Part shown: positions 53,168-62,319 of the stretch, piece by piece | How the letters are laid out: each line of letters starts with the position of its first letter | How positions within the stretch are numbered: position 1 is the stretch's first letter | Source of the DNA: Microbispora sp. H13382 | GTDB taxonomy: Bacteria; Actinomycetota; Actinomycetes; Streptosporangiales; Streptosporangiaceae | Reading direction: 5' to 3' | Length of the DNA stretch: 64,000 nt | Assembly: GCF_014161445.1 (NCBI RefSeq) | Contig: NZ_JABBXA010000019.1 | Span: forward strand, 1-64,000 | Translations under genes and position numbers: made by a program | Notes under the pieces: generated by a model | Told to the model about the DNA's origin: nothing | Database searches by the model: none | Seen by the model: the letters and a program-made list of their open reading frames with translations, nothing else

Positions 53168-53986
53168 TCACCCGAACTGGATGCTCGCGAAGTCCGTGAC
53201 GGGCCGGAAACCGAGCCGCTGGTAGATGGAGTTCGACGTCGGGTTGCTCAGATCGGTGAACAGCAGCACCTCGGTCGCGCCGTCGTCGAGCGCCTTCCTG
53301 CTGGCCGCGTGGGTGACGGCGCTGCCGTATCCGCGCCCGCGCAGATCGGGCGGCGTGTAGACGGGCCCGATCCGGGACATCCCGGCGATCGGCGCGGAGG
53401 CCCCCGCGATGGACACTGGCCGGTCGTCGTCCTCCCACCAGACCAGTTCCTCGCGGTTGATACGCGCGGCGACGACCGGGCTGGGATCGGCCGTACTGTC
53501 CACGTGCGCCTCCCCCTGGAATTCCCGGAAGAAGCGCACGGCCATCGCCAGGTCGTCGGGGCCGGCGACACGGGGCTTCCCCGCCGCGGAGGGTGCCCGG
53601 AGCGCGCCGAGCCGGTAGAGGCGCTCGGACCGCCGGTGCGTCTCCGGCCGCCACCAGGCATCCGCGAACGCCTCCGCGGCGGCCACCGGACCGCCGACCT
53701 CGGACACGTCCTCATCCATCTCGATCAGCTCGCGCGCCAGCAGGGGAAGCGCCGTGAGCGGGACGTCGCCGAGCGCGAGCGGGTACGGCGGCGTCCGGCA
53801 GGCCGCCCCCGCCACCGTGCCGTCGTCCTCCTCCAGCCAGGCCAGCAGGCAGTCGCCGGCGAACTGGCCGCTGCGGATTCCGCGCAACGCGGTCAGCATG
53901 ACCGTGTTGCGGACGGGATCGCGCAGCAGCCAGGGCTCGGCCGCCGCGGCATACTCCTCCACCTCATCGGTGATCGTCCAGCGCAT
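53168..53986 (-). CDS. GNAT-family N-acetyltransferase
   Basis: 272 residues. The C-terminal half is a GNAT domain (IGPVYTPPDLRGRGYGSAVTHAAS, acetyl-CoA loop RGRGYG; NPTSNSIYQRLGFRPV near the end), while the N-terminal half is a helical domain (DEVEEYAAAAEPWLLRDPVRN) seen in actinobacterial two-domain GNATs. The ATG at 53986 lies 5 bp after the HNH gene stop, so the two are co-transcribed. Confidence 0.85.
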   Translation of the reverse strand: MRWTITDEVEEYAAAAEPWLLRDPVRNTVMLTALRGIRSGQFAGDCLLAWLEEDDGTVAGAACRTPPYPLALGDVPLTALPLLARELIEMDEDVSEVGGPVAAAEAFADAWWRPETHRRSERLYRLGALRAPSAAGKPRVAGPDDLAMAVRFFREFQGEAHVDSTADPSPVVAARINREELVWWEDDDRPVSIAGASAPIAGMSRIGPVYTPPDLRGRGYGSAVTHAASRKALDDGATEVLLFTDLSNPTSNSIYQRLGFRPVTDFASIQFG

Positions 53987-53991
53987 GCCCG

Positions 53992-54501
53992 TCAGGCCGC
54001 CGTCTCCGACAGGTAGGGCGCCCACTGCGGATCGCCGTCGAGTTGCGCGCCGATGAGCCGCCAGTGCGCGCCGTGCGGCACCACGGGGGCGACGGGCAAC
54101 GCCCACCCCAGCTCCTCCAGCAGCCTGTCGGCCTTCCGGTGGTTGCACGGCGTGCACGAAGCGACGCAGTTCTCCCAGGTGTGGGGGCCTCCCCGGGAAC
54201 GCGGGATGACGTGGTCGATGGTCTCGGCCCGCTGGCCGCAGTAGGCGCAGCGGAAGTTGTCCCGGCGCATGAGCGCCGCGCGGGTGAGCGGGATCCGCGT
54301 CCGGTAGGGAATGCGGACGTAGCGCCGGAGCCGGATCACCGACGGGACGTCGAGCGTGCGGGTGGCCGAGCGCAGAACCGCGCCCCGGCCGTCGCGGTGC
54401 ACGACGTCCGCCTTCTCTCTGAGCACCAGGATGACGGCCCGGTGCAGGGAGAGCGTGGTCAGCGGCTCGTATGTGGCATTGAGGAGCAGGACTTGGCGCA
54501 T
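53992..54501 (-). CDS. HNH endonuclease family protein
   Basis: 169 residues. HNH core with the structural CxxC pairs: FRCAYCGQRAETIDHVIPRSRGG (shown as FRCAYCG and TIDHVIPRSRGG), HTWENCVASCTPCNHRKAD. MRQVLLLNATYEPL is the typical start of this small actinobacterial family, common outside mobile elements; its role is unclear. GGAGG 7 nt before the ATG. The ~300 bp upstream holds no gene. Confidence 0.88.
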   Translation of the reverse strand: MRQVLLLNATYEPLTTLSLHRAVILVLREKADVVHRDGRGAVLRSATRTLDVPSVIRLRRYVRIPYRTRIPLTRAALMRRDNFRCAYCGQRAETIDHVIPRSRGGPHTWENCVASCTPCNHRKADRLLEELGWALPVAPVVPHGAHWRLIGAQLDGDPQWAPYLSETAA

Positions 54502-54788
54502 CAGCCGGCCTCCACAGCGATCTCGGCTGTGCGCCTGGGTTGTGGCCCCGCCTGTTGGGACCCGGGTGCTTCCGTCACAGGGACCTCCGCCGGACGGCCC
54601 AGCGGATCGTCACCACGGCACCGCCCTTCACCAAAGTGTGGCCTTTTCGGCGACCCCTTCGCCACCCATAAAAGGGTCTGCGAGGTGAACGACTGGGACG
54701 CCTGCTGCTTCTATGCCCAGCCGATCACCCCTTTATTCCCGTCTTGGCCGGGTACGGACGATGTACCGTCGCAGTCGCCCGGCTGATT

Positions 54789-54794
54789 TAAAGT
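54789..54794 (+). promoter_or_regulatory. -10 box (TAAAGT) of a leaderless promoter for the oligopeptidase gene
   Basis: TAAAGT, 6 nt, ATG at 54801; no Shine-Dalgarno and no strong -35. Confidence 0.55.
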
Positions 54795-54800
54795 GCCAGC

Positions 54801-56864
54801 ATGAGCCGACCGCCGTACCCGCCAGCCCACCGTGACGACATCGTCGACGATCTCCACGGAACGCCCGTCCCCGACCCGTACCGGTGGCTGGAGGATCCGG
54901 ACGATCCGGCGACGAAGGAGTGGCTCGACGCGCAGGAGATCCTGTTCCGGTCCGCCGAACTGGAAGGGCGCGACCACTTCCGCGAGCGCGTCGCCGAACT
55001 GCTGCGCTCCGGGTCGGTGGGGACGCCGTCCTGGCGCGGGGAGCGCCGCTTCTTCACCCGCCGGGCTCCCGACCAGGAGCACCCGGTCCTGTACGTCGGG
55101 GAGGGAGACGGCGAGCGCGTGCTGCTCGACCCCACCGCCCTCGATCCCTCGGGCCTGACCACGCTCGACTCCTACCAGCCGGACAAGGAGGGCAACCGGC
55201 TGGCGTACCAGATCTCCGTCGGCGGCGACGAGGAGTCGCGCCTGTACGTCGTCGACGTGGCGACGGGAGAGGTCGTCGAGGGACCGATCGACCGCTGCCG
55301 CTACTCCCCCGTGGCCTGGCTGCCCGGCGGCGAGGCGTTCTACTACGTACGCAGGCTGGCGCCATCGCTGGTCCCGGCCGGCGAGGAGCAGTACCACCGC
55401 CGCGTCTACCTGCACCGCGTCGGCACCTCCCCCGACGACGACGTGCTGGTCTTCGGAGAGGGCCTGGAGAAGACCAACTACTACGGGGTGTCGGTCTCCC
55501 TCGACGGCAGGTGGCTGTCGATCTCCGCCTCGCGGGGGACGGCCCCGCGCAACGACCTGTGGGTGGCCGACCTGGTCGCCTCGTCGCCCGAGGCGCCGGA
55601 ACTGGTCACCGTGCAGCAGGACGTCGACGCCCAGACCGGGCTCCACTTCGGCCGCGACGGGCGGCTCTACGTCTTCACCGACCGGGACGCCCCGCGCGGG
55701 CGCGTCTGCGTCACCTCGCCCCAGACCCCCGGTCCGGAGCACTGGCGCGACCTGATCCCCGAGGACGCCGAGGCGGTGCTGTCCGACTTCGCGATCCTCG
55801 ACGGCATGGCCGAGCCGGTCCTGCTCGTCGGCTGGACCCGGCACGCGATCGGCGAGATCTCCGTGCACGCGCTGGAGAGCGGCGAGCGGACCGGCGAGGT
55901 CCCGCTGCCGGGGCTCGGCTCGATCGGCGGGATCGTCGAGCGGCCGGAGGGCGGGCACGAGGCCTGGTTCAGCTACACCGACGAGATCACCCCGACCGCG
56001 GTGTACCGCTACGACGCGCTGACCGGCGAGACCACGCTCTGGGAGGCGCCGCCCGGCGCGGTGGAGGTGCCCGAGGCGACCACCGAGCAGGTGGTCTACC
56101 GGTCGAAGGACGGCACCGAGGTGCGCATGCTGGTCACCTCGCGCCCCGGCTCGGGGCCCCGCCCCACCATCCTGTACGGCTACGGCGGCTTCGGGATCTC
56201 AATGAACCCGGGCTTCTCCGCCACCACGCTGGCGTGGGTCGAGGCGGGCGGCGTCTACGCCGTCGCCCAGCTCCGCGGCGGCGGCGAGGAGGGCGAGCAG
56301 TGGCACCGGGCCGGCATGCTCGGCAACAAGCAGAACGTCTTCGACGACCTGCACGCCGCGGCCGAGCACCTCGTCGCCACCGGTGTCACCAGCCCCGACC
56401 GGCTGGCCATCTCCGGCGGCTCCAACGGCGGCCTGCTCGTCGGCGCGGCGCTCACGCAGCGCCCCGACCTGTACGCGGCCGTCGTCTGCTCTGCCCCGCT
56501 GCTCGACATGGTGCGCTACGAGAAGTTCGGTCTCGGGGCGACCTGGAACGTCGAGTACGGCTCCGCCGAGGCGCCGGAGGAGTTCGCCTGGCTGTGGGGC
56601 TACTCGCCGTACCACCATGTCCGCGAGGGGGTGTCCTACCCGGCCACGCTGTTCGCCGTGTTCGCCTCGGACACCCGCGTCCATCCCCTGCACGCGTGGA
56701 AGATGGCGGCGGCCCTGCAGCACGCGCAGGAGGGCGACCGCCCGATCCTGCTGCGCAACGAGACCGAGGTGGGTCACGGCGCCCGGGCCGTGAGCCGGTC
56801 GGTCGAGCTCTCGGCCGACCAGCTCGCCTTCCTGGCCCGGCACACCGGCCTGAAGGTGGGCTGA
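54801..56864 (+). CDS. prolyl oligopeptidase (S9A)
   Basis: 687 residues. [29 protein letters not shown] is the family N-terminus (given in parts: [18 protein letters not shown]). A seven-bladed propeller spans about 70-400, then the alpha/beta hydrolase domain with catalytic Ser in [10 protein letters not shown], Asp in [10 protein letters not shown] and His in [10 protein letters not shown]. It cleaves short proline-containing peptides in the cytoplasm (no signal peptide). Convergent with purU, 2 bp between stops. Confidence 0.93.
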   Translation: MSRPPYPPAHRDDIVDDLHGTPVPDPYRWLEDPDDPATKEWLDAQEILFRSAELEGRDHFRERVAELLRSGSVGTPSWRGERRFFTRRAPDQEHPVLYVGEGDGERVLLDPTALDPSGLTTLDSYQPDKEGNRLAYQISVGGDEESRLYVVDVATGEVVEGPIDRCRYSPVAWLPGGEAFYYVRRLAPSLVPAGEEQYHRRVYLHRVGTSPDDDVLVFGEGLEKTNYYGVSVSLDGRWLSISASRGTAPRNDLWVADLVASSPEAPELVTVQQDVDAQTGLHFGRDGRLYVFTDRDAPRGRVCVTSPQTPGPEHWRDLIPEDAEAVLSDFAILDGMAEPVLLVGWTRHAIGEISVHALESGERTGEVPLPGLGSIGGIVERPEGGHEAWFSYTDEITPTAVYRYDALTGETTLWEAPPGAVEVPEATTEQVVYRSKDGTEVRMLVTSRPGSGPRPTILYGYGGFGISMNPGFSATTLAWVEAGGVYAVAQLRGGGEEGEQWHRAGMLGNKQNVFDDLHAAAEHLVATGVTSPDRLAISGGSNGGLLVGAALTQRPDLYAAVVCSAPLLDMVRYEKFGLGATWNVEYGSAEAPEEFAWLWGYSPYHHVREGVSYPATLFAVFASDTRVHPLHAWKMAAALQHAQEGDRPILLRNETEVGHGARAVSRSVELSADQLAFLARHTGLKVG

Positions 56865-56866
56865 TC

Positions 56867-57715
56867 TCAGCGGGGGAAGATGACGGTCTTGTGGCCGTCC
56901 AGCAGCACGCGGTGCTCCGCGTGCCAGCGGACGGCCCGGCCCAGCGCCTGGCATTCGAGGTCGCGGCCGATCGCGGCGAGGTCCTCCGCCGAGTGGGTGT
57001 GGTTCACCCGCGCGACCTCCTGCTCGATGATCGGCCCTTCGTCCAGGTCGGGCGTCACGTAGTGCGCCGTGGCGCCGATCAGCTTCACACCCCGGGAGTA
57101 CGCCTGGTGGTACGGCTTGGCGCCCTTGAACGACGGCAGGAACGAGTGGTGGATGTTGATCATGCGCCCGGCGAGCTTGGCGCACATGTCCTCCGACAGG
57201 ACCTGCATGTAGCGGGCCAGCACCACCAGGTCGGCCTGGTAGTGGTCGACCAGGGTGAGGATCTCCGCCTCCTGCCGCGGCTTGGTCTCCGGGGTGACCG
57301 GCAGGTGGTGGTAGTCCACGCCGGACGACTGGGTGAGCGGGCGCAGGTCGGGATGGTTGGACGCCACACCCACGATCTCGATCGGCAGCAGCCCCGAGCG
57401 CACGCGGTAGAGCAGGTCGTTGAGGCAGTGGTCGAACCGGCTGACGAGCACCAGCACCCGGGTCCGCACCGCGAGATCGAAGAGCTGGAACTCCATGGCG
57501 AACTCCGGCGCGAGCGAGGCGAACTCGGCCCGCAGCTCGTCGACGGCGAACCCGCTGGAGAACTGCACCCGCATGAAGAACCGCTCCTCGACCGGGTCGC
57601 CGAACTGCTGGCTCTCGATGATGTTGCAGCCCTTCCGGGCCAGCAGCCCGGAGACGGCCGCGACCACTCCGGGCCGGTCCGGGCAGGACAGGGTCAGCAC
57701 GTATTCAGCGCTCAT
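56867..57715 (-). CDS. purU: formyltetrahydrofolate deformylase
   Basis: 282 residues. N-terminal ACT domain (1-80, YVLTLSCPDRPGVVAAVSG) and C-terminal formyl-transferase-like domain with the catalytic Asn-His-Asp set in MINIHHSFLPSFKGAKPY and TPDLDEGPIIEQ. It hydrolyses 10-formyl-THF to formate and THF, balancing one-carbon pools and feeding purT. GAGG 8 nt before the ATG. Confidence 0.94.
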   Translation of the reverse strand: MSAEYVLTLSCPDRPGVVAAVSGLLARKGCNIIESQQFGDPVEERFFMRVQFSSGFAVDELRAEFASLAPEFAMEFQLFDLAVRTRVLVLVSRFDHCLNDLLYRVRSGLLPIEIVGVASNHPDLRPLTQSSGVDYHHLPVTPETKPRQEAEILTLVDHYQADLVVLARYMQVLSEDMCAKLAGRMINIHHSFLPSFKGAKPYHQAYSRGVKLIGATAHYVTPDLDEGPIIEQEVARVNHTHSAEDLAAIGRDLECQALGRAVRWHAEHRVLLDGHKTVIFPR

Positions 57716-57869
57716 GCTCAGATCCTCGACAGGGGTGACGTATCGGGTTCAAGGGTAGGGCCAGCGACCCGGGAGGTGCGGGCAGGCGGGGACGGGACGA
57801 CCGGCCGGCCTCGCGGATGCCGTCGAGCGGCTCCTCGGCACCTCGGCGTGACCGTCGTCCCCGGCCCCG

Positions 57870-59888
57870 TCACCCCTCCTTCTCGTGCCGCTCCAGCGCC
57901 GCGCGTACGTCGGGGTCGTCGGGGGCCAGGGCCAGCGCCCGGCGCAGGTCGGCCAGTGCCTCCCTGCCCCGGCCGAGCGCGTCGAGGGCGGTGGACCGGT
58001 TGAAGTACAGTGCCGCGTCCTCGCCCAGCTCGATCGCCCGGGTCAGGTCGTCGACCGCGCCCGGCGCGTCGCCGGTCTCGAACCGCAGGGTCGCGCGGTT
58101 CGCCCAGGCCGAGGCCAGCCGGGTGTCGGCGGCCAGCGCCGCGTCGAAGGCCAGGGCGGCCTCCGCGTAGCGACCTGCCTCGGTCTCCAGCTGCCCCAGC
58201 ACCCCGTGCAGGTGCGCGTTGCCGGGGTCGAGGGCGAGCCCCGCCTCGACGTCGCGCCTGGCGGCCTCGTGCTCGCCGAGCATCTCCAGCACGCCGGCCC
58301 GGTTGACGTAGGCGTCGAGGTAGCCCGGATCGAGTTCGAGCACGTGGTCGAGGTCGGCCCGGGCGCCGTCCAGATCCCCGCCGGCCAGGCGCAGCTCGGC
58401 CCGGTTGTAGTACGCCTCGGGCAGCGGCGGGCTCACCCGGATCGCGGTCTCGTAGTCGGCCAGCGCCTCGCCGGTACGTCCCATCTCGAACAACAGGTTG
58501 CCCCGGTCGAGATAGTGGTCGGGGAAGCCCGGATCGATCGCGACGGCCCGGTCGAAGTCGGCCAGCGCCTCCCGCGTGCGGCCCAGGCGCGCGAGAAGCT
58601 GCGCACGGTTGGCGAACAGCACCATCCGGTGCACGGGATGGGCGCCCGGCGGCAGATCGCGCTCGGCCAGGTCGATGGCCGACTGCACCAGGCCGAGCGC
58701 ATCGTCGGCCCGCCCCTCCCGCAGCTCGATCAGCGCGCGGGCGTTCTGGTCGAACCCGAGCTTGAAGGCCCGCGTCCGCCGGTCGGGCAGCAGCGTGGAG
58801 ATCGCTATCGCCTCGTTGATCCAGGCCCTGGCCCTGACCAGGTCCCGCCGTGCCGGATCGCGTTCGCGCGCGTCGAGCATCGCCGTGCCGTACGCGGCGG
58901 CCGCGTGCACGGCGGGATCGACGCTGACCCGCCGGGCGTGGTCGTACAACTCCTGCGCGTGCGCGCGCCGGCCCAGCCCCGCCAGGGCGGTCGCGGTGCG
59001 CTGGGTGAAGCGCCACCACAGGTCCGAACCCGGCTCCACCAGCCGCAGGCCGCGCGAGCCCAACTCCGCGACCGCGTGCAGGAACCCCTCGGTGACGCAG
59101 TGGTCCACCGCCGCCCACAGCGCCTGCGCCGCGGCGTCCGTGTCGCCGCCGTGCTCCAGGTGGTACGGCACCGCGCCCAGGGCGTACTCCGCCGCGGCGG
59201 CGCCGGCCCTCAGCTCGGCGGCGCGCCGGTCGTGCCGGCGCGCGCGTTCCTCCGGCGGCAGCGACAGGTACGCCCGGTAGGCCCGGGGGTCGTCGGAGGT
59301 GCCGTCCGAGGCGACGTAGTCGTCGGGCGGCCCGCCCTGGGCCCGCGCCTCCACCGGCCGCATGCCCTCCCACGGCGGCTCGGCCGAGCCCACGGCCAGC
59401 GTCAGGCCGGGCACCCGGCGCGCGAGGACGCGCAGCAGTTCGCGGTCGGCCGGATCCGCCTCGTGCAGGTTGTCCACCAGCAGCGTCCGCGGTTCCTCCA
59501 GGCAGTCGCGGACGAACTCGGCGACGCCGTTGGCGATCCGCAGCGTGCGACGTGGCGCGGGCACGAGGATCCGCTCGTCTTCGGTCAGGCCGTCCTCGAT
59601 GAGCCGGCGTCGCGCCGGCACCAGAGGGCGCAGGCCGGGTGCGACGGCGCGGATCTCGATGTCGTGTTCCGCCACCAGGCCCGGGGAACGCTCCAAGGCG
59701 ACCGGGACGAGGGCGCGCAGCAGCGCGCCACCGATCGTGTACGGACCGCGTAGCCGACGGTGCCCGTTGACGACGGGCACCACTGGGGGCGGCACCTCCA
59801 AGGCGTGATTCCCCAGCGCTCGGAGGGCCGCTACGCGGTCGCGGGAGAGGTCTCCCCGGACCCAGATGTGGCTCGGGAGGTCCCTCAC
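57870..59888 (-). CDS. large TPR protein with degenerate AAA-like N-terminus
   Basis: 672 residues. The N-terminal ~185 residues resemble the ATPase part of LuxR/AfsR-type STAND regulators: a Walker-B-like strand TLLVDNLHEADPADRELLRVLARR is present, but the Walker A P-loop is missing (GHRRLRGPYTIGGALLRAL occupies its place), so nucleotide binding is doubtful. Residues ~395-672 are at least seven tetratricopeptide repeats (ALADFDRAVAIDPGFPDHYLDRG, AYVNRAGVLEMLGEHEAARR, AALYFNRSTALDALGRGREAL, each written in part). The GTG start overlaps the stop of a 24-codon peptide gene (GTGA), so the two are translated together. Function unknown; a peptide-binding or scaffold role is inferred. Confidence 0.8.
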   Translation of the reverse strand: MRDLPSHIWVRGDLSRDRVAALRALGNHALEVPPPVVPVVNGHRRLRGPYTIGGALLRALVPVALERSPGLVAEHDIEIRAVAPGLRPLVPARRRLIEDGLTEDERILVPAPRRTLRIANGVAEFVRDCLEEPRTLLVDNLHEADPADRELLRVLARRVPGLTLAVGSAEPPWEGMRPVEARAQGGPPDDYVASDGTSDDPRAYRAYLSLPPEERARRHDRRAAELRAGAAAAEYALGAVPYHLEHGGDTDAAAQALWAAVDHCVTEGFLHAVAELGSRGLRLVEPGSDLWWRFTQRTATALAGLGRRAHAQELYDHARRVSVDPAVHAAAAYGTAMLDARERDPARRDLVRARAWINEAIAISTLLPDRRTRAFKLGFDQNARALIELREGRADDALGLVQSAIDLAERDLPPGAHPVHRMVLFANRAQLLARLGRTREALADFDRAVAIDPGFPDHYLDRGNLLFEMGRTGEALADYETAIRVSPPLPEAYYNRAELRLAGGDLDGARADLDHVLELDPGYLDAYVNRAGVLEMLGEHEAARRDVEAGLALDPGNAHLHGVLGQLETEAGRYAEAALAFDAALAADTRLASAWANRATLRFETGDAPGAVDDLTRAIELGEDAALYFNRSTALDALGRGREALADLRRALALAPDDPDVRAALERHEKEG

Positions 59889-59959
59889 CCCTTGTGGATC
59901 ACACTCGAGGTGCCGCTCAGCTTGGTCGTCCCCGGCTTACGGATAATGATCTTCTTCAT
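59885..59959 (-). CDS. 24-residue cationic micropeptide, coupled to the TPR gene
   Basis: ATG at 59959, stop TGA at 59885-59887. The peptide begins MKKIIIRKPGTTKLSG and ends TSSVIHKG: six Lys/Arg, no Asp/Glu, no Cys. AGAGG stands 4-5 nt before the ATG. The stop overlaps the GTG of the downstream TPR gene, which strongly suggests that it is really translated. A promoter candidate lies 36-64 bp upstream. It could be a ribosomally made modified-peptide precursor, a signalling peptide read by the TPR proteins, or a leader peptide controlling the TPR gene. No family is recognised. Confidence 0.6.
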   Translation of the reverse strand: MKKIIIRKPGTTKLSGTSSVIHKG

Positions 59960-59994
59960 CACGCCTCTTTCCCCACTCTTGCGGACAAGGCACA

Positions 59995-60023
59995 AGTATT
60001 CGCAGGGATCAGCTATCCGCCAA
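59995..60023 (-). promoter_or_regulatory. candidate internal promoter for micropeptide-TPR
   Basis: Minus strand TTGGCG (60023-60018), 17-bp spacer, AATACT (60000-59995); both boxes are 4/6 matches. Start near 59988 gives a ~28-nt leader to the peptide ATG. The -35 box lies 17 bp before the GNAT gene end, so it would act in addition to read-through from upstream. Confidence 0.4.
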
Positions 60024-60039
60024 GGGATGGAAGCATTAT

Positions 60040-60606
60040 CTATCGGGAGAAAAGCGGGGAGACCACGCCATTCAGCTGCTTCTCGATATAAATCACCACG
60101 TTGTCACCGCATACCTCGCGCCGCAACTCCCGCCAGCCGGATTTGCGGTAGAGCTCCAGCGCGGCGACCTGACGCAGGGTGGTGTCACCACGCAACGTCG
60201 AGTATCCGAGCCGCCGTGCCCGCTCCTCGAGCTCCTGCGTGATCCGCGCGCCGTAGCCGCGCCGCTGGTGTTCGGGGTGGACGCGCAGCCGGCACATCTC
60301 GGCCGTGTCGGCGTCGATGCGCCGCAGGCCGCCCATCGCGACGAGCCCCGCCCCGGGCACCTCTCCGACGAGGAAGTCACCCCCGGCCGCCAGGTAGATC
60401 TCGGTGATCCGGGGGAAGTCGTCGTCGTAGTAGACGCCGTCACCCGGCACCACACCCACCTGGGCCAGGCCGATCTGATGGAGGGACCACACCGCGTCGA
60501 GATCCGACCAGCGGTACCGCCGGATCCTCAGCGGCGCGATCCCGCTCTCCCCGCCTCTCACGGGATCTCCCGGCTCGAGATCACCCGCCAGCGCGTCTCC
60601 TGCCAC
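60040..60606 (-). CDS. GNAT-family N-acetyltransferase
   Basis: 188 residues. Single GNAT domain (IRRYRWSDLDAVWSLHQIGLA, AEMCRLRVHPEHQRRGYGARI with acetyl-CoA loop QRRGYG, ALELYRKSGWRELRREV). GTG start at 60606 with AAGGAGG 4 nt upstream. It sits 21 bp downstream of the XRE-TPR regulator and 80 bp upstream of the micropeptide, on the same strand, so it may acetylate a component of that system, for example a lysine or N-terminus of the peptide (inference only). Confidence 0.82.
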   Translation of the reverse strand: MAGDALAGDLEPGDPVRGGESGIAPLRIRRYRWSDLDAVWSLHQIGLAQVGVVPGDGVYYDDDFPRITEIYLAAGGDFLVGEVPGAGLVAMGGLRRIDADTAEMCRLRVHPEHQRRGYGARITQELEERARRLGYSTLRGDTTLRQVAALELYRKSGWRELRREVCGDNVVIYIEKQLNGVVSPLFSR

Positions 60607-60627
60607 ACGTCCTCCTTGCTATCCACG

Positions 60628-62217
60628 TCACCCGACGTCCCGGATCAGCTCCGGCGGGATCGTGACGCGGCTCTGCTTGATCACCTCGCAGAATTCCTGC
60701 AACCGGGCGGAGTCGCCGTGCTTGGCCCTGATCGCCTTCGCCAGGTCGTACGCCGGTTTGAGCAGCAGGTCGGTCCGGTAGTCCTTGTCGACCAGGTCGA
60801 TGGCCTCCTGACCCAGCTTGAGCGCTGCCTCGACGTCGCCGTCGATGAGCCGGCACATCGCCCGGTCGAACCGGATCAGGGTCTGGTCGAGCAGGTCCTC
60901 GTCCGTGTACTTGTCGAGCGCCTGCTGCAGGATCACGTCGGCCTCCACGGTCTGCCCCAGCTTCACCAGGACGTCGCCCTGGTAGAAGTAGAGCTGCCGC
61001 TCGGTGTAGCCGAAGGCCGGGTCCTCCCGGTCGCTGTCGCTCATCTGCTGGAAGGCCGCCCGGGCGCGGTGCAGGGCCCGCTTGGCCTGTTCGACCACCT
61101 CGTGCCGCGAGCCGTTGACGCCGGCGATCTTCGCCAGCGCCCTCGCTTCGACGACCGGCGCCATGGTCCGGGCGGCGCACGGGGTGTGGCCGGCCAGGTC
61201 GCGGCTCTTCTTCGCCAGCGTGAGCGCCTCCCGCGGGTCGCCGTAGTAGAGCGGCACCAGCGCCTCGCGGGCGGTGACCCAGGCACGCAGGGCGCGGTCT
61301 CCGGTCTCGTCCGCCGCCATCCTGCCGGTGCGGAAGAACGAGCGGGCCAACCGCTGGTCCCCCAGGTCGATCATGATCATCCCGGAGAGCCCGGCGAGCT
61401 GGGCGGCCATCCGGCACAGCCGCTCCTGCACGTCGATGGGCTGGCGGCGGTCCAGGGCCTTGCGCACCGCGGTGAACTCCAGCATGACGTCGCAGAGCAG
61501 CCGTACGGGCGGGGTGTTCATGTACTGCCGCCCGAAACCGGAAGTGGCCTGCTCCCACTGGTCGAGCATCGCCGGCGAGACGGTGGCCGTGACCATGGTT
61601 TCGTCCATACGCCGTCGGAGGTTCTCCACCGCGCCGAGCACCTCTTCGTTGAGCTCTTGGAGGCCAGCCGCCCCCACGGCGCCGCCGGCGAGGAGCCTCA
61701 ATAGCGTCCTCCGTAGCACGTTCTCGTCCTCCTCGCCCCCGTTCATCGCGGGGGTTCCGCCGCCCGACGGGGCCGGCGCAACCCACGGAGCGGGTGAAGT
61801 GTCAGGTGTGTCCTCTTCTGGGGCTCCACTACTTAATTCGGCGAGGTGTCCGTGGCCGCAGATGCACGGGCTTTCGAACCCGAGGGCCAGCGGTTCCACC
61901 CGATAGACCGAGCACAGGTAGTGGAGATACTCCGGGCCGGGCCGCTTCATGCCCGACTCGTACGCGGACAGTAGCGTCTCTCCGATGCCTGGGACGCCTT
62001 TTCCGTCCCTCTCGAAGAGAGCGCGCACCTGCTCGATCACGTCGGCGAGCGCCACACCGTGCGAGAGGCGATGTGCCTTGATCCGGGTCGTGCCGAACTG
62101 TGGCCCGCAGTCGTTGTGGATCTCCTCGGCGATCTCGGCCAGGCTGCGCCCGGTGGCCAGGCCCCGCGCCCGGATCCGGCGCGCGATCTCCGTCTCCCTG
62201 TGTTGCCTGCCGGACAT
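60628..62217 (-). CDS. XRE-type regulator with TPR sensor domain (NsdA-like architecture)
   Basis: 529 residues. The N-terminal ~110 residues form a DNA-binding region (RSLAEIAEEIHNDCG, TRIKAHRLSHGVALADVIEQV, ETLLSAYESGMKRPGPEYLHYL), followed by a small CICGHGH motif, an acidic/Pro-rich linker, and a TPR-like helical domain at about 250-520 (EALTLAKKSRDLAGHT, DVLVKLGQTVEADVILQQAL, ALKLGQEAIDLVDKDYR). The layout resembles Streptomyces NsdA-type and peptide-responsive TPR regulators. The ATG at 62217 follows GAGAGGGG; the frame is open to 62427 without support. It probably controls the divergent 62218-62552 promoters and the genes behind it. Confidence 0.85.
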   Translation of the reverse strand: MSGRQHRETEIARRIRARGLATGRSLAEIAEEIHNDCGPQFGTTRIKAHRLSHGVALADVIEQVRALFERDGKGVPGIGETLLSAYESGMKRPGPEYLHYLCSVYRVEPLALGFESPCICGHGHLAELSSGAPEEDTPDTSPAPWVAPAPSGGGTPAMNGGEEDENVLRRTLLRLLAGGAVGAAGLQELNEEVLGAVENLRRRMDETMVTATVSPAMLDQWEQATSGFGRQYMNTPPVRLLCDVMLEFTAVRKALDRRQPIDVQERLCRMAAQLAGLSGMIMIDLGDQRLARSFFRTGRMAADETGDRALRAWVTAREALVPLYYGDPREALTLAKKSRDLAGHTPCAARTMAPVVEARALAKIAGVNGSRHEVVEQAKRALHRARAAFQQMSDSDREDPAFGYTERQLYFYQGDVLVKLGQTVEADVILQQALDKYTDEDLLDQTLIRFDRAMCRLIDGDVEAALKLGQEAIDLVDKDYRTDLLLKPAYDLAKAIRAKHGDSARLQEFCEVIKQSRVTIPPELIRDVG

Positions 62218-62319
62218 TCCGGCCCCTCTCTCGTGGCCGGCCGCGCTAGCAGCCCGTGGTCTCGAGCGGTCCTCACCTTGTGACGGAGAGTGACGCTGCC
62301 GTCGCACTCCGCCCACAAC

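Noticed and set aside
53992..54501. HNH gene as a homing or phage endonuclease
   Set aside because: It belongs to a small chromosomal family, is co-transcribed with a GNAT gene, and has no mobile-element context.
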